Below, one piece after another: positions 24,240 through 37,400 of a stretch of 64,000 nt of DNA. Positions within the stretch are counted from its first letter, which is position 1. Each line of letters begins with the position of its first letter. Position numbers and translations under genes: made by a program. The notes beneath the pieces were generated by a model. It had not been told where the DNA came from. It saw only the letters and a list, made by a program, of their open reading frames with translations, and did no database searches. The DNA comes from Heliocidaris erythrogramma (lineage: Eukaryota > Echinodermata > Echinoidea > Camarodonta > Echinometridae), in the NCBI GenBank assembly GCA_025617745.1, contig CM046863.1, positions 9,598,935 through 9,662,934 of the forward strand. Direction: 5' to 3'.

Positions 24240-24440
24240 GCATACATGTATTACAGTGGAGGGACACCGTGGCAAAGGACGTCCAACAACAGCATGGACA
24301 GACGACATAAAAGCATGGAATGGAGGCAGTATGGCAGTAGCCACAAATCTGGCGCGGGACAGAAAAGCATGGCGGACTCTCATCAAGACCACAGCAGCGG
24401 CTACAGGCACTACCTGACTATGATGATGATGATGTATTAC
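24240..24440 (+). mobile_element. LINE 3' end with (ATG)n tail
   Basis: The plus frame GHRGKGRPTTAWTDDIKAWN then ARDRKAWRTLIKTTA is the common C-terminus of LINE polyproteins (RGRPRTRW.D.IK.W). It stops at 24417 and is followed by ATGATGATGATG. Only about 60 codons remain. Confidence 0.75.
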
Positions 24441-24480
24441 TGTAGTACTACAAGAAACTACTGTACAACAGTGTACATGT

Positions 24481-24765
24481 ACATGTATGTAGGCTATATT
24501 AGTTAATATGGCCAGTAATCCTCAAATTGGCAAAAAATCCTACATAGGATATCGAAAAAAACAATGAGCAGAACAGAGGTACTGAATTTCTATAGAGTGG
24601 AGGTATAAAGAGCAACGAGCTGTACTGCAACTGCTCGTGGTCTAGTGGTAAATAAATCTGCATGGTCGAAGTATCCTTATTCTACACCGCACATTCTACA
24701 ATGTTGCTGGTTTGAATCCCGCTCTTCTTGACTGATATTTTTTCAGTTATGAATTAACAATTATA
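24481..24765 (+). mobile_element. tRNA-derived SINE-type repeat, uninterrupted copy
   Basis: Same sequence as 15825-16610 without the LINE. TGGTCTAGTGGTAAATAAAT (A box) and GGTTTGAATCCCGC (B box) lie at about 24639-24720. Confidence 0.75.
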
Positions 24766-24908
24766 TAATATTGACTGGCCTTGAGGGGGACATTGACAAT
24801 GTTGCCCGCAACAGAATCATATTGCCCCGAGTCGAAGATGAGGGCAATATGGTTCTTTTAAGGGCAACATTTTTTATATTCCCCGAAAGTAGAGACAGTC
24901 AATATTAT
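24765..24908. mobile_element. 144-bp MITE with 13-bp perfect ends
   Basis: ATAATATTGACTG at the left and CAGTCAATATTAT at the right. The interior has GGGCAACAT/ATGTTGCCC-type complementarity. Confidence 0.75.
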
Positions 24909-25413
24909 TATGTATTACCTACATGTATATCAATTATATCATGCCTATCTTGTAGCAATGACAGACACGTCTGTTTACCTGTCAGTCTCTTTGATTTCAG
25001 ATCATTCATGCAGGTATGTAATCTGGGCCAAGCAATTGTGACGTAAATTGTTACCACGCGTATCCATTGTTTAAGCCTACAATTTAACGCGTACACAATA
25101 CTGCGCGTATGCACTTTAATAAAAGTCGATGGTTAACAAATAAATTTTTACAAAAAAGAGAAAAGAATCATGGTTGCTAACATCAGCTACATAGACTCTA
25201 CAATGGGTCAGGTGTTCGCACATGTATGCATTTCCAGCTCATTTCCATGCGTAGTTGATTTTTGACCCACAGCAATTCTTGGCGAAATTCATGAAAATAA
25301 ATTCCTAGTGAAAATATATCCTTAGTCTAGACAACATGTACACATATGTAAAAGTATTTTACTTGTAGATGTTGTGAATTTCCTTGTTTATTTATTTCTA
25401 ATTCAATCTTCAG

Positions 25414-25491
25414 GTGAGTTGTTACGGATGGAGCCCGTAGCCAGGATGCCAGATGAAGATCTACTCCACTCTGAGGTCGCTGTCATGTCGG
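25414..25491 (+). CDS. SESTD1-like gene, first firmly supported coding exon
   Basis: The exon lies between TCTTCAG and the donor GTAGGT. It encodes MEPVARMPDEDLL then HSEVAVMSG and ends in phase 1. The ATG at 25428 is taken as the start because MSGGRD follows at the same distance from the N-terminus as in vertebrate SESTD1. With the upstream exon near 23.2 kb an in-frame TGA precedes it. The 14 bases before the ATG are open, so a further upstream coding exon is possible (see 13127). Confidence 0.7.
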
Positions 25492-28400
25492 GTAGGTCAA
25501 AGGTCATCGGTACATGCAAAATGAAGTTTGGGGGGGGAGAGAAAAAGATACTGTACAGTATACATGAATTGAATAAGAACCCACAGATCAACATGTACAT
25601 GTATAACATATATTTGCTCATAGCCAATCAAGTTCCATGATTTCAGTAGCTATATATCATTTATTGTAATCTTTTACGAACAAGTTTTATGAAATGAGGC
25701 CCAGGGGAGCGTTTCATCAAGCGTTTTTGTCAGTGATTTTCACCGACAACTGTTATAAGCTACTGTAATACTTGCATCTGATTGGCTGAGAGCAAATTTA
25801 TCGGTAAAAATCACTGACAAAACACTTGATGAAACACTCCCCTGGATGTCATAAAGGCAGAAACTTGATTTATTTCATGTTGGTAAAAGTTGTTCTTAAA
25901 AGATTAATATGAGACGTCACGTTTAGACATTTGCGATAGATTTCTTGCCATGGATTAGCATATGAAATATATCACGTATCAAGTTAAATTGTGTTTTTGT
26001 AATGAAAAGAAGTATTATCTTGCATACCCTGGACACTTGGAAAGAATTTTATGGTATAGGAATTATGTTACCTAATTCTCGCTACCTCAAATATGCAATT
26101 TTCAACGTAGAGGGCAATATTACTGTATGCATGGAAATGGTCCGCATCTTCGTTAACTTCACTTCCGGTCCGTATTGAAATACTACGGCTTATGAATAAA
26201 AATGAGTGCTAAAATGCTTAATTTTTGGATCACATGACATAAACCACTCAAATTTTGAAAATGCAACCAATTGTCTCAATAAATCATGATGGTATCTTTT
26301 CAAACATGTCGGTTAAAATCAAACTCGAGGATTTTTGTAATACCTATGTACATTTTCAATGCAAAAAGACAAACACTTGTCGACTCAATCGGGATATTGT
26401 CAGCACTGCGCATGCGTTGTTTGCATGACAAACGCCATCTGTTGGCGAAATTGCGTATTTGGGGTAGCGAGAATTAAATCACATTCTTTTTGTTTGGCAA
26501 AAATAATTTCGAATGTTAAACATACAGTTATTGGAATATTGTTCTCATTCATATTAAAGCTTGTATTGATCAACCAGAATTTCTGCACTCGTAACCCATG
26601 TTGTTTTCAGAGAATTTTGATAACCTTTTTGAAACTTTGTTTGTCTTTTACCAATGATGAATTTAAGTACCCAAATTTCATGATTTTAAAATTGGATGAA
26701 CTTTACTGAGCAGGTGGGCGGGATCAGAGTGGACGACCCCTCGTGACCTTTCCTGCACAGAATCATGGGATACTGGAGTCAAGGGTCATGGGTAGCGGAC
26801 TTGATCGTATTCTCCAGTACTACATCAACATAACAAGGTCAGTATTAATTGATAAATTTGACCCACAGCAGTTCAAATTTTTCAAAATATCTAAATAAAA
26901 CAGAAATGCCTCCTCAAATTAGCACAAATTACTGTTATCTTTCACTTTTACAATTTACATAGCCTACAGGTTATAAGCAAATCAAAATGTGCTGTATATT
27001 AAATGAACTAATGTGAATATAAATTTAAAAATGTACAAACAAATATGAATTCAACTCTATGTTGCCAATTTAGAGATGTTGATGCATATTTTCATTCAGT
27101 CCATTCATCCTGAATCCCCATGCCCAGGGTCTATGATATTGAATTAACTTCAAGATCAGTCTTTGAATAAGTGTTCAGTCAGAAGAAAAAATAAAAATGC
27201 AGTGCATTTTTTTCTTTTTTTTCCTTTTTCTATTTGTTATTCAGCCCCACCACCGAGTTCCACGATTTTGATCAACCGATCAACTGTGAGATCCGTCTTT
27301 GAATAACGTTAATCAGAAGAATAATCAAACTGCAATGTCCTTTTTTTTTCTTTTTCTATTTGTCATTTAGCCCTACCACCAAGGTTCATGGTTTTGCCTT
27401 CATCGCTGATCTGCGCTTCTCAACTCTTGATTTCATCTCGATGCTCAAGCCTTCCCTCAACAGTTTACAGGTAAAAGGACGTTGTAGTAGTCCTTCTGAG
27501 AGCTGGAAAGGCACTGCATTATATTACATTAGTTTTCTATGTGGGTTAGGGTACCCCATTCAGAAATTTGATATTCCCGTTTTCAGGAAATTCACAATAA
27601 AGAGCCACACAATATCCCATTTTAGGCTAGTTATTGTCAGCTGTATATAACTCTATAGGCTACATTAGGTGGACAGTTTTTGTTTTGTTTCAATGCTCTG
27701 GTGTCCAACTAATGTACGGGTCCTTATTATGACAAAATAAACCCCATTGTTGTGTGTCCACCTTATGTACCCTTTAGTAAAATATATATATATATATACA
27801 GTCATCCCTCCAAAGTTCTACTTTTATTCACTTAGATAACCAGTACCATATAAAATGTAGCTACGGTTCACATCAAAACAGTTTGGATTTTTTTTTTACA
27901 TCCATTGTTTAAAAATTTGATTTCACATTGTATTTCAATTACATCAACGTTTTTAATTTTCTAAATAAAAGGACATGATTTTGAACGACAGAGATAGTTA
28001 TACGTTCTAAAAATGGAGGATACAAGGGAGAAGTCCAGGTTCTTTGTGCAGAACACACGCAGGAACTGTTATAAGCTACTGAAATAATATCTGATTGGCT
28101 GAGAGCAAAATTGTCAGTAAAAATCACCGACAAAACACTTGATGAAACGCTCCCCAGGCCAAAATAAGAGTCGATCGGATTGAGTACATTTACTGCGACA
28201 TAAAGCAACTGCACACATGACCAAAACTCTAATTGAAATACTTGAGACAATAACTGCCCTTAAATCCTCAATATAATCCCTTAACCATGATGCATATTAT
28301 GAAGGAGTCCTCCTTCTCGAATCACTACACAAGTCCTGTCCAGTGCAGAACGCGGGATCTGGCTTTGGTGCTGAAACTCTCCAGATTATTGGCAGTGCAC

Positions 28401-31400
28401 GGTTCTGGTTGGAGGGGGCACAGACCAAAAGGTGCGTCATAAAGGAGTAAGAATAAAAAAGAGTTTGTCAGATTCTAACCTTATCTAATGTCTTTTGTGT
28501 ACATGCAGGCTGAGACAAGCAGTGTGGTGGGTCCCTTCGTGCTGTACCTGATACAACCTATCGACAAGAAGAGCCTCAAAGACACTCAGACCTTACTGGC
28601 ACTCAGACAGAGTAAGAAGAAGAGCAATAAACACATAGCATCTACACTCTTCCAGGTGAGTATTGCAGGGAAATGGTCAGTGATACCATACTCTGTGGAA
28701 AGTCTGATATATGCCAATAGTCGGGCTGCAGTTCCCTTTGGCATCTGTCTTCCAAACCAAACTTTGTATTTACATTAAACGTTTACAGTATGATTTTCAA
28801 CAGTGATGGTCATAAATGCATTTCCAAGTTTGTCTAATTATTCTGTTACCGAGAGCTACGTGTAAGTTATAAATCTTAACAATTCTTAGCTTTTATACAC
28901 CTTACTCTTTCCCAGGATCCTGTTTCCTAAAACTTATCAAGAACAATTTACGGAAATCATACAATTTTTATTGACTGTGAGCAAATGTGTCATCATATCT
29001 AGATCTTTGGCAGTTGTTATTGATACAAGTTCTAGGAAATTCGGCCAAGCACTGCCCCAATTTTGTTTCCCTGAACGAGATTACCAACCACCCAATCCTC
29101 AATTTTGTTGAGTCTATGGCTCAGTTCCCCCCCCCAAATCCCTTTAATTTTGTATTAAGTATCATTTTAGCAAGGATGCGAGTTGGCTCAGTCGGTAAAG
29201 CGTTTGCCTGTCGAACCAAAGATCATGGGTTCGAATCCAACCCGGGCGGTGACTGGAACCTGCGTTGTGTGTTAACGTGCCCCTCCCTTGTTTCATAGAT
29301 GCAGGCTATGTTACAGTGGAAAACACTTCGTCCCTCGGAAAGGACGGTAACTGGAGGCCCCGTGTAGAGGAAAGTCACCACCTTTGCACGTTAAGAACCC
29401 ACTGCACTATTCGAATAAGAGTAGGGGGAAACTCCGGTGTAGTGGTACACCTGCACATCCCCATCAGTTTATCGGGAGGAGAGACCAGAGGGTTACAGTG
29501 ATTCAGTTCGCTTTTCCCCTCCCAGGCACAGGTGACGCCAAATAATAAATAATTTTCCTGGCGTACTAGCTTACCTCTATTTTTCTTGTGCTATGTCTTA
29601 ACCCTTAGACCGTCATGGTCGTAGATGAGATGGACTTGTACAACCACGTTGATAAGAGTCAATTGACTGCAGATCTTGGCGGCTATCTCCAGTACTCCCA
29701 CAGTGCTTGGGTTCGGTTTAGAAAGGTGAGTCGCAGGATAAGAATTGAAATTTATTCACAAGTACTCCTTTGGAATCAAAGTAATGTATTCAGATATTAT
29801 ACTATAGTGTTGGGAAAAATATATTGAATTCCGGGTATGTAATAATAATAATAATAATAACGTCTATTTATATAGCGCTTTTCAGAAGTAAACTAATATC
29901 AAAGCGCTTTACATAATACGATACTATTATTACCCCGGTCCTCGGATTCTGACATGCCCGCACACAATGTGTGCACTTTATCCGCTCCCTGGGGAGTATT
30001 CCAGCAAGAGCAGCACAGTGGCGCTCAAATTGCTAAACAAACGACATAACTTTCGCATCCTACCGGGTACCCATTTAACACCTGGGTGGAGAGTGGCAAA
30101 TGTAGATTAACGTCTTGCCAAAGGACGCTAGTGGTGCGGTGGGATTCGAACCCTGGACCTCGTGGTTCACAGTCCAGGGACTTATCCACTGATCCACAAC
30201 ACCTCTAAAATGTAATAACATGATTTACACACCCCCCCCCCCCCAAAAAAAAAAAAAAAACAACAAACAAACAAAACAAAACAAAAAAAACAAAAACAAA
30301 AGCATTAAAAAATTGAAGAAAAAAAAAAAAGAATAGAAAAAAAAGGAAAAAAGGAGAAAATAAATAAATTTTTAAAAAATGAAAGAAAACATGGAAGTTA
30401 AGTAATGTTTGGTAAGCTAGATATTTTTCATGTTGAAAAAGAAGAAGATTCTTTTTTCATCAAGTGGTCCAGATTCGCAAGTTTATTGTTTAAAAAACAG
30501 CCATCATGAATGATTCACAAAAGTGTCAGTTTAGAACAAACCCTACAGTTTATGTATATTTTGCTATTTTTAAGTGAAATCTAAGAAAGTTAGCTCAAGG
30601 TAGCTTTTTATTTTCCAAAATAGGTGTGCATAGGCTTTAAATGAAGATAAAACCTCAATTTGTCAACACATTCTATTGTTTTATTACAAACTTCATTTGT
30701 AGTCTCCTTATTGGCTCTAAATGGAAGATAGTACCATCTTTCAAAGCTCACTATGCGATTATAATGTTTCTCCATTTTTTTTTGTAGACTGTAGAACCTT
30801 TCTTCCTACATTATGAAGAGGTGATCCCAAAGCTGCCGGATGCCTTCTCCAGGCTTGATGAACTGGAGAGCTTTGATCTCGGAGGGACGAGAGAGGATTT
30901 GGAGGGACAGCGGGAGAACGTTCAACGGTTACTCAAAGATCTGTTTAGGTATGTAGTTATCGGAATACCACTTGGGATTATCCCATTCAAGATAGAGTGT
31001 TTTCTAAACAATGAGGGCCAGGATTCAATGCAAAACCCGCATCAAGTAAGCATTTTACTTAGCATTACGCTAGGCTAAGTAGTTTCAGCGAGCTGACTGT
31101 AAGGCAAAATACTTATCGATAGCAATTGTGACATCACATAACCAGTTCAAAATGATGTGCAATAAATGCATTGCATTGAGTGTGCTGGTGTAATATGCTT
31201 GAATGCAGCTTATAATGACCCGCTTATGTATGAAAGCCACATGCCTGCCAATCAGGCTTCCAAAATAGATGTTGCTATTATTGTTGTTGTTGTTTGTTGT
31301 TATTATTATTAAGAATACTGCTCATACACTTTGAGGCAACAATATGATGACTCTTATCCTGTATCGTCTTTAACACACAGGGAACTGGGCCTGGAAACTC

Positions 31401-34400
31401 TCAGCCAACAGTGCGATGACCTCCTGTCCAAAATCAACCAATCCGATGCAGACGAAGTCTTTTCAGCGGTTGCTCAGAAGCCTGTATTCCGCGAGGTTCG
31501 TCTTCTGGCAGAGTACTGCAGGGAGAAACTCACCATGATGCAGCAGAGGCTTGATGCAGCGAGGGAAAGGGTCGAAGGTCGCGTGAGAGATGAAATGAAA
31601 CGGCTTGATCTCTTTGAGGATGTTCAGAACGTAAGCATAAATTTGTCAAAGTTTGTTTTTCAAAAAGCAGTCGTCTTTTTTTTTAGGTTCTTAGGGCCTT
31701 GGGGAACTATCTTTGCAGTGAAGCTGCCAGAGCAAAAGCTTATGAAAATACCGATAATCACGGGCTATATCCCATTTACTCCAGGGGCTGAATGAAATGG
31801 GGTTTCCCCCTTTGCAGTCCTTCAGGATGTAAGCCTAGGTGTTATCCCCGTCTAGAGGCTTGGCAGCTTTACAGTTGTTAGCCTCCCCACCTATGTCAGC
31901 ACATCATGGATGGACGCAATAAGTGTTTCATCTCAGTTTCTAGGTTGTGAAAATGTTATATTATTTTGTAGTGATAAGTTTATTTTACAATCATTTTATG
32001 TCATATTGTCAAAAAAGGCTCAAAAGAGAAACAGTCATACAAATGGCTTATATCAGTGGATGGAAGTGTTATTTTTTTGTTTGATTAATTACAATTTCAA
32101 ATTTGAATTGAAAAGGATTATGCTTTCCTGTTTATTTTATATTTATTTTTCTGTAGCTCTCAAACTGGTTATTAAATGAAGGTCCGATGGGACTGAAGAG
32201 ACTTGATATAGCAGACTCTCTTGGAAGGGCAGAGATGTTATGTAATCACTTTGAAACAGGAGTGGCCTCACTGGCATTGGTAAGTATGATTCTGTTGAGA
32301 ACAATGGTTCTTTACTGTGCTTGGAATTAAAAGTTTTCTCGATTTCAAATGAACTTTAAAAATAAAAACACAATAAATTTACAATTCAAATTGAATGAAA
32401 GCATATTTATAAAATAAAAAGTATCCCTTACTTTCTTAATTTTAGGAGGTGTAAGATTCTACTGTAGATGGATAAGATACATGCTAACCCTTTAGTCACT
32501 AAACCGCCCGTGACCGCCTGTGGACTTTGACTTGTGTAACACTACGGCAAATGTATTGTAGGGGATATTGGGTGCTGAAACTTTGTATGTGCTATCTTTA
32601 CACATAAGCCATTTAGAATACGCATTGAAGCGATGCGTTACTGTCCAAAGATTTTGCAGACAGCAGAGAGTTCATGTCGCAAGATGATTTACTGAGACTG
32701 AGTTCAGTGAGTAAATGACTACAATACGCGTAATCCTCAGTGACTAAAATGTTAATCGGAAGCATACAGTGAAGGGTCACATATACAAAGGAATCAAGGC
32801 ACGTTCACGTAGCATACAATCATGGCAAAATAAAGACTGTTTTTAATGTATATGAATGGCAAGTGAGGTGACAAAAAGTATCTGTAACAAAGACCCCTAA
32901 GTATACTTTCTCCTCTGTGTGATATAAGATACGGACATGTAAGGTGTACTACGCTTTTGTCAGTTTATTATGTGGCAGTGTTTTTTTTTTAACCCTTTCG
33001 TGACAATTGACCGCATTTTCTGGTTTGGCTCAATAAATTTTGAATATTCAAATCTCTAAATATTATACCAGATGCATCAGCAGAAAGATCAAAATCTACA
33101 CACTCTATGTCCACTTTTGTTGCATGACCATATTGCGTTTGAGGCTATGAATTTTAAGATCAAGAATAAGCTTAAAATCCTTAAATTGGCAACACATTGA
33201 GAGGTTCAAAATCAACTTTTCGAAAAAATCCCTAATCGTGTTTATTTTTTTCAAAGCCATTACACCTTATTGGAACCATGTAGCACTTAAAGCAAAATAT
33301 GATTGCTGCCAATTTGAAGCACAAAATGTGATCACTTTAGCGCTTAGATTTTTCCTGTCCTGAAAGTGTTAAGGCGGTTTAGTATTTTAAATGTAAACAA
33401 GGCGGTATATGGTCTGTTTACCTTTTGAATGAAGCACAAGAATATTCTTTTCTTTTATACAGGACAAGCTGGCCCTCGCAGACAGCCTGCAAGAACAGGT
33501 TCAAACACTCATCGGTGAAGGTAGCAATGGGTTTGCCAATTTGAAGAGTGCGGTCAGGGATTTGGAAGGGCACGCAGAGAACTATCAGACGATGCTTGAT
33601 GATCGGCGCCATCTGTTGTCCACTGTTAGAAACTTCTACGGTCTCTATGACAAGGTGTGTTTATGTTAATTCTTGGTAGAAGTCCATTGTACCACTTGAA
33701 TTGATGCATTAATTGATGTTTTGACAAATAAATACAAACCCACGCTAACCAAGTATTGTGGAGTTCTGATCATAAACTCGCATCAAACACGTCATTTATT
33801 TTGTCTTGTGTTGAAACGGTGTATCCGCAGGATGATGACGTTTCAAACTGGACATGGACTGAAATAATGATTCTGGAATTTTGAAGTTCCATCAGGGAAA
33901 AATTTTGATACATTAGGCCTAACTCTTTCATGACAGGAATTATTTAAGGGCTAACTTGATCACATTTTGATCCTCAAATTGGCAACAATATTTTTCTTTT
34001 AATGCTACATGGTTCTAATATAATGTAATGTCTTTGAAAACAACATACATGGTTAGGAACCTAGTTGAAAAGTTTTAAAATTGCCTTTTTTACCCCCAAA
34101 ACAAGGATTTTGAACCTCTTAATGTGTTGCCAAAATAAGGATTCTATGGCTTTTTCTACTGTTTAAAATTCCTGGCATCAAACGCAGTATGGTCATGCAA
34201 CAAAAAATGGACACGGTGTGTGCAGAAATATTTTTTGCTCTTTCTACTCATGCATCTGGTATATTTATTAGAGCTCTGAATCAAAAGTTATTGAGCCAAG
34301 TCACAAAATGTGGTCATCTGTCTCAAAAGGGTTAAAATGTGGAAATGTCATCTCAAAATTTGATTGTTCATTGAGGTGAATTTTCTGGAACTTATTTGTT

Positions 34401-37400
34401 TGTAAACATAGGGGGCCCTGTAGGAGTTATGGCTGAGTTCAACATTTAGCAATCATGTGACTCTATTTTCCCTCATTAGATCGCAAGGTGGTGCGTCAAA
34501 GCACTCAAGTTTCTTCCTCACGACATCGTCGACATCCAGGACGACATCCAATCTGAACGAACCAACAGTCGTCGACGCCAAGACATTGGAGATGCTGAGT
34601 ACCGATGGATCGAGGACGTGGAGCGGTTCCTTCGTAAGCATCAACCACCGAAAGACGAGGATGTGACGACGATGACGGACTTCGCAGAGACGATCAGGGA
34701 GAGGGTCAGAAAGAAGAATGCCAAGTCTCTATCTCATAGGTGAGAAACTGTTTTTATCAGACCGGGGCCCTTTTGCATAAAAGTTGTTATCAACAACAAG
34801 TTGCAATAACTGTTACAAGCTACTGAAATCATTGCATCTGATTGGCTGAGAGTGAATTTGTCATAGAAATGTGGCAGTTGTTACTGATAATAAGTTTTAT
34901 GAAATGAGGCCCTAGTGTAGTATTCTGAAAACTATGTTTTCTTTTATGCAGGGTTCCCACGGTAATAGAAAAACCTGGAAGGTCATGGAAAAATAAATTC
35001 TTTTGGAAAGTCATGAAAAGTCATAGAAAATGAAAAAAATCTCCCAAAGTCATGGAAAGTAATGGAAATGGATTGTTGGTGTGGGCCGTGTGTGGCTATG
35101 GCAATCTTCCATCACAAAAATACTGTAAAAGTGGAAAATTTCGCGTGATTAATATTTCACGCTTAACTGAATAAAGTGAATTTCGCGTGTTTTTAATTTC
35201 GCCGACGCACTAGGCTCGTGGGCAAGAGAACACATAAACATAAATATTTGTGTGTTTTTATTTTTGCACACATTTCATGCTGCGTGAAATGCGCGAAAAT
35301 TTCCACACCGCGAAATATTGCACGTTTACAGTAATATATATCATGACTGCATGGTATTTGTATGCCACTTGGGTGCTGCAACCCATATACGGTATTTATC
35401 TGCTCATGGAAATTGGTCATGGAAAGTCGTGGAATTTGGTTCTCAAACTTTATGTAGTAACCCTGTTTATGTTGTGGAAGTCCTGTTCATTCAAGTTGGA
35501 ACCTGGCCCCATTTTAAACTACCTAGCTGTCATCAAACTAACATTAAAGCAAACATTCTTACAGAATGATGCAATTTTACAGAATGATGGAAAAACATTT
35601 CTCCATTGTATGTAGCTAAGATGTTACCTCATGAACGTATAATTTTTAAAATCCTTCTTTTGGTGTATCACATTTATTAACGGAACAACCCCTGAATATA
35701 AGAAGTCTTTGTTGCAGCTGTATCAACCCACACGAACCCTACGTTCCTCCAACTCTTGTCTTATACATGTTCCGCTTTCTAAGAAATCTTGGGGGAACGA
35801 GCTTTTGCTCATGCCGGACCAGCCCTGTGGAATTCACTTCAACAGGAGCTGAAGAACTCCTACTCCTTTAAGGGCAACCTAAAAGCCCATTTGTTCAATC
35901 TTAATATTTTTTCTTGTGATTCATTCTCCTGGAGCATTTAATCACAGTGGATAATGGCTATAGAAATCTTATGTATTATTATTACATGTAATATTACTAT
36001 TATATTACTGTAGAAGAGGATTTAATGTTTCACATGTGCATAGGTTTCCTTAACCTATAAATACTTCTACATTGTAATATATTTGTTATTAGTACCCCTT
36101 TCATATTGAGTAAATATAGCGGAATCAAAACACTCTGGCCAGATAATTCTTTGATGTGAAAGGGTATTTATTTGGATATTCCGCTAGCGACGTGGGAGGT
36201 CTTTGACTACCTCGAGAAGTGGTTTTGAAAGCGCTATCTAGCAAAAAGCGGAATTGAAAACGCTTTGGTTTTTTATGTGAACAGTCGCTCCAAATAAAGC
36301 AGAATGAAGGGCCAAAAAGCAATGCATTTTGCAGATGATGTATTTCCCCTCTGAGCATCGTGCTTTATTCAGCTTCCATGAAATAGCGGTTACTAATCTT
36401 TTTCTTGATGTGAAAGCAAGGCGATGCGAAATGCTTCCAAGGAAGGAGGAACGGCAGCGGAATCAATAACGGAATGAATAACGCTTCGGCAATATGAAAA
36501 GGGTTTAAATTCACACACCTTCAGCAATGATGATCAGCGGTTATACTATCATCAATTCTATTGTTCCTTCTGTTTGAAAATCTTTTTGACAGATATACCA
36601 CTCTACTTAGAGTTCTGAACACCGACAACCTAGCCAGTGAGAAGGATGTCCACCTCGCCGTGAAGTGGAGGTCGGAGGTCGTCGATTCCCATGACGATGG
36701 TCACCGAGAGAGGACCAACGGGGTCGTCCATGAGAGGAAGGATGGAGATGGAGTGGAAGAAACAAGGATGAAAGCGGAGGAGGAGGAGAGGGAGACAGAG
36801 TCCGAGGTGGATGACCCCCTGTTGAGAAGGATTGGGAGGCACACACCGAGTAGGGAGCTTGATGTCAGAGGTCAAAGGTCAAAGAGACGAGCATCAAAAG
36901 GGAAGGTGGATGAGAAGGTGGAGGAGCGGACGAGCGATTCTGATGGAAGAAAGATGAAAGCTGATAATGAAGAAAGGAAAAATGATGAACCAAAGGAAGC
37001 GAAAGGAGATGAAAGAAGAGAGAGGGATAGGGATGAGAGAGGGAACGCGAGTGAACAGTCGCAGTGGATAAGACCCAGCCAGGATTTCTGGGCGGGGCGG
37101 ATTCCAGGAGTGGTTCGCCAGAATCAGTCGCAAACAGATGATATGGATGGGAAAATGGCAGACCATTATGATGTCGGAGGAATTTCTGGGCCAGACGCCC
37201 ATCCACACATGGCAGGTAGACTGCCAGCTTCCAATCGAACTGTATATACCCATCTTAGTTCTTCAGGTCTACTTCCACATTCTCTAAACAGAAACCAGAA
37301 TGCGAATCCTTCTCCAAGTTACGTTGATGATCGCCCATTGCATACGCTTCATGGAAATGCTATACCGCCCCAGCACATGGGCCAGCTACAAGGCATGTCC

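Noticed and set aside
28260-28440. Exon-like stretch (frame LLLESLHKSCPVQNAGSG, donor GTGCGT) within intron 3 of the SESTD1-like gene
   Set aside because: Its end phase does not fit the next exon at 28509, and SEC14 alignment needs exon 3 to join exon 4 directly.
29174-29246. tRNA-like sequence with A and B boxes
   Set aside because: Cloverleaf pairing is incomplete and a SINE body follows, so it is a SINE head and not a tRNA gene. The same applies to 30130-30205, 24630-24728 and 51339-51410.
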